From assembly GCA_030374735.1 (NCBI GenBank), contig JASCIV010000599.1, positions 1 to 15,940 on the forward strand: DNA of 15,940 nt, given 5' to 3'. This stretch comes from Gracilaria caudata (lineage: Eukaryota > Rhodophyta > Florideophyceae > Gracilariales > Gracilariaceae). Under the pieces are notes generated by a model. That model was not told the DNA's origin. It ran no database searches and worked only from the letters and a program-made list of their open reading frames with translations. Below are positions 15,215-15,940 of this stretch, piece by piece. Positions within the stretch are counted from its first letter, which is position 1; every line of letters starts with the position of its first letter. The translations under genes were made by a program, and so were the position numbers.

Positions 15215-15718
15215 GGTGCTACTGATGGTCCGCAAGCGTAATCGGGATTACCGGTTTGATTAATTATGCTATTGAATAAATAAAACCAGGGAAGTCCCTG
15301 TGGTGACATCAGCTCAACGAGCTCGCGTGCAATCTTGGACAGCGGCTAAATTTTGGTCGCTGTTGCGTCCACACTCGTTGACACCCCATCATTCACCCGC
15401 TTAGACAACCTCTTCGAAGCTCCCTCCCGCTTTGATGCAGTGCGCCTCATCTGAGCGCGCTCTCGACCAACAGGATCGTCGCTCAACTCCCATTTTGTAA
15501 AATGTTTTACCCACTAGATGCCCCTGATACCACCCTTGGTCTGGAAGTTTGCGGCTGGATGGCGTAACCGTATCAATAGCTCTCCCTCGACAACAGGAAT
15601 GTACTTGAGCACTACATCATCGTCGCAAACCAACTCGAAACCTACGAACTCTACACGAACTCGAACCAAAGACTGACCAATTCATTGGCTCCAGTTCGAG
15701 TGAAGTTCGTGATCCGTT
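15215..15718. other. 3' flank of the secreted-protein gene
   Basis: No gene supported apart from the polyadenylation signal. A nested imperfect hairpin at 15654-15711 combines CACGAAC/GTTCGTG, TCGAAC/GTTCGA and CCAAT/ATTGG. It ends 7 bases before the second copy of the dispersed repeat. Confidence 0.55.
15275..15280 (+). terminator. AATAAA polyadenylation signal
   Basis: AATAAATAAAA begins 61 bases after the stop of the secreted-protein gene. Eleven bases after the run begins comes a small hairpin, CAGGGA AG TCCCTG (15287-15300). The position fits a short 3' UTR. Confidence 0.55.
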
Positions 15719-15940
15719 TGCATGTACTTGCTGTCTACCGTTCGTTTCGCAAGTCGAATTGATGCACGCAAAAGCACCAAAATTCCACTTCTGATAAGTA
15801 AACAGAGTGTTACCAAATATTCCTATTGCTTCCCTGCTTCCATGCTCAAGATAACGGCTGTTCCTAAACCATGCGTCCCAATGAAGATCAAAGTCCAAAG
15901 CTTACAAGATTCCAAGAAAAGAACACACAGAGAAGAGGAG
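15719..15940 (-). repeat. Dispersed repeat, copy 2 (cut by window end)
   Basis: Same orientation and about 95% identical to 11585-11806. The minus-strand frame (15898 down to 15617) stays open longer than in copy 1 and runs on past the repeat into unique sequence for about 37 codons (GSRTSLELEPMNW...). The same splice-acceptor-like AG is at 15902-15901. Similarity is still perfect at the window edge, so the true length of the repeat is unknown. Confidence 0.8.

Noticed and set aside
1..15940. CRISPR array, bacterial operon, prophage or viral genes
   Set aside because: No regularly spaced repeats, no ribosome binding sites before the starts, and no phage or viral protein motifs. The recognised genes are eukaryotic nuclear families.

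Overview
The window looks like nuclear DNA of a eukaryote with a primary plastid, most likely a red alga. Four points support this. (1) The genes are monocistronic and widely spaced, lack bacterial ribosome binding sites, and have A or G at -3 of the chosen ATGs. (2) It carries a Pumilio/PUF protein and a mitochondrial DNL zinc-finger protein, which are eukaryotic families. (3) One protein starts MAPPQAFVAP and continues into a basic, Ser/Thr-rich stretch, the phenylalanine-containing plastid transit peptide style known from red algae and glaucophytes. (4) Another protein resembles a plastid TPR-like family of plants. No gene shows an obvious intron. The lineage is an inference, not proven.

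Layout. 21-2750 (+): PUF RNA-binding protein with a disordered, alanine-tract N-terminus and eight C-terminal PUF repeats. 3451-5964 (+): plastid-targeted coiled-coil protein with one membrane segment. 6052-6453 (-): mitochondrial DNL-type zinc finger protein, convergent with the previous gene, with 87 bp between the stop codons. 7630-8925 (+): secreted or ER-routed nucleoside hydrolase with purine-specific (IAG-NH-like) features. 9553-10551 (+): plastid TPR-like protein with a C-terminal membrane anchor. From 10552 to about 14713 there are 4.2 kb with no gene I can support. This stretch is rich in repeats: a dispersed repeat (11585-11806, second copy 15719 to the window end), an 80-bp-period duplication, a purine-rich strand, a (TG)n microsatellite, a cluster of CACGTG boxes in a 22-bp tandem duplication, and two long inverted repeats. 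14714-15214 (+): small secreted Cys-rich protein of unknown family, followed by an AATAAA signal.

The genes do not form an operon-like pathway. They are independent housekeeping or organelle genes plus one lineage-specific secreted protein. The items most worth following are: a perfect Pumilio response element (TGTACATA) held in one arm of an 8-bp inverted repeat downstream of the PUF gene, which suggests autoregulation; the dispersed repeat, whose reverse strand keeps an open frame behind a splice-acceptor-like sequence; the secreted Cys protein with a GxxxGxxxG helix; and the CACGTG/inverted-repeat cluster in the gene-poor region.
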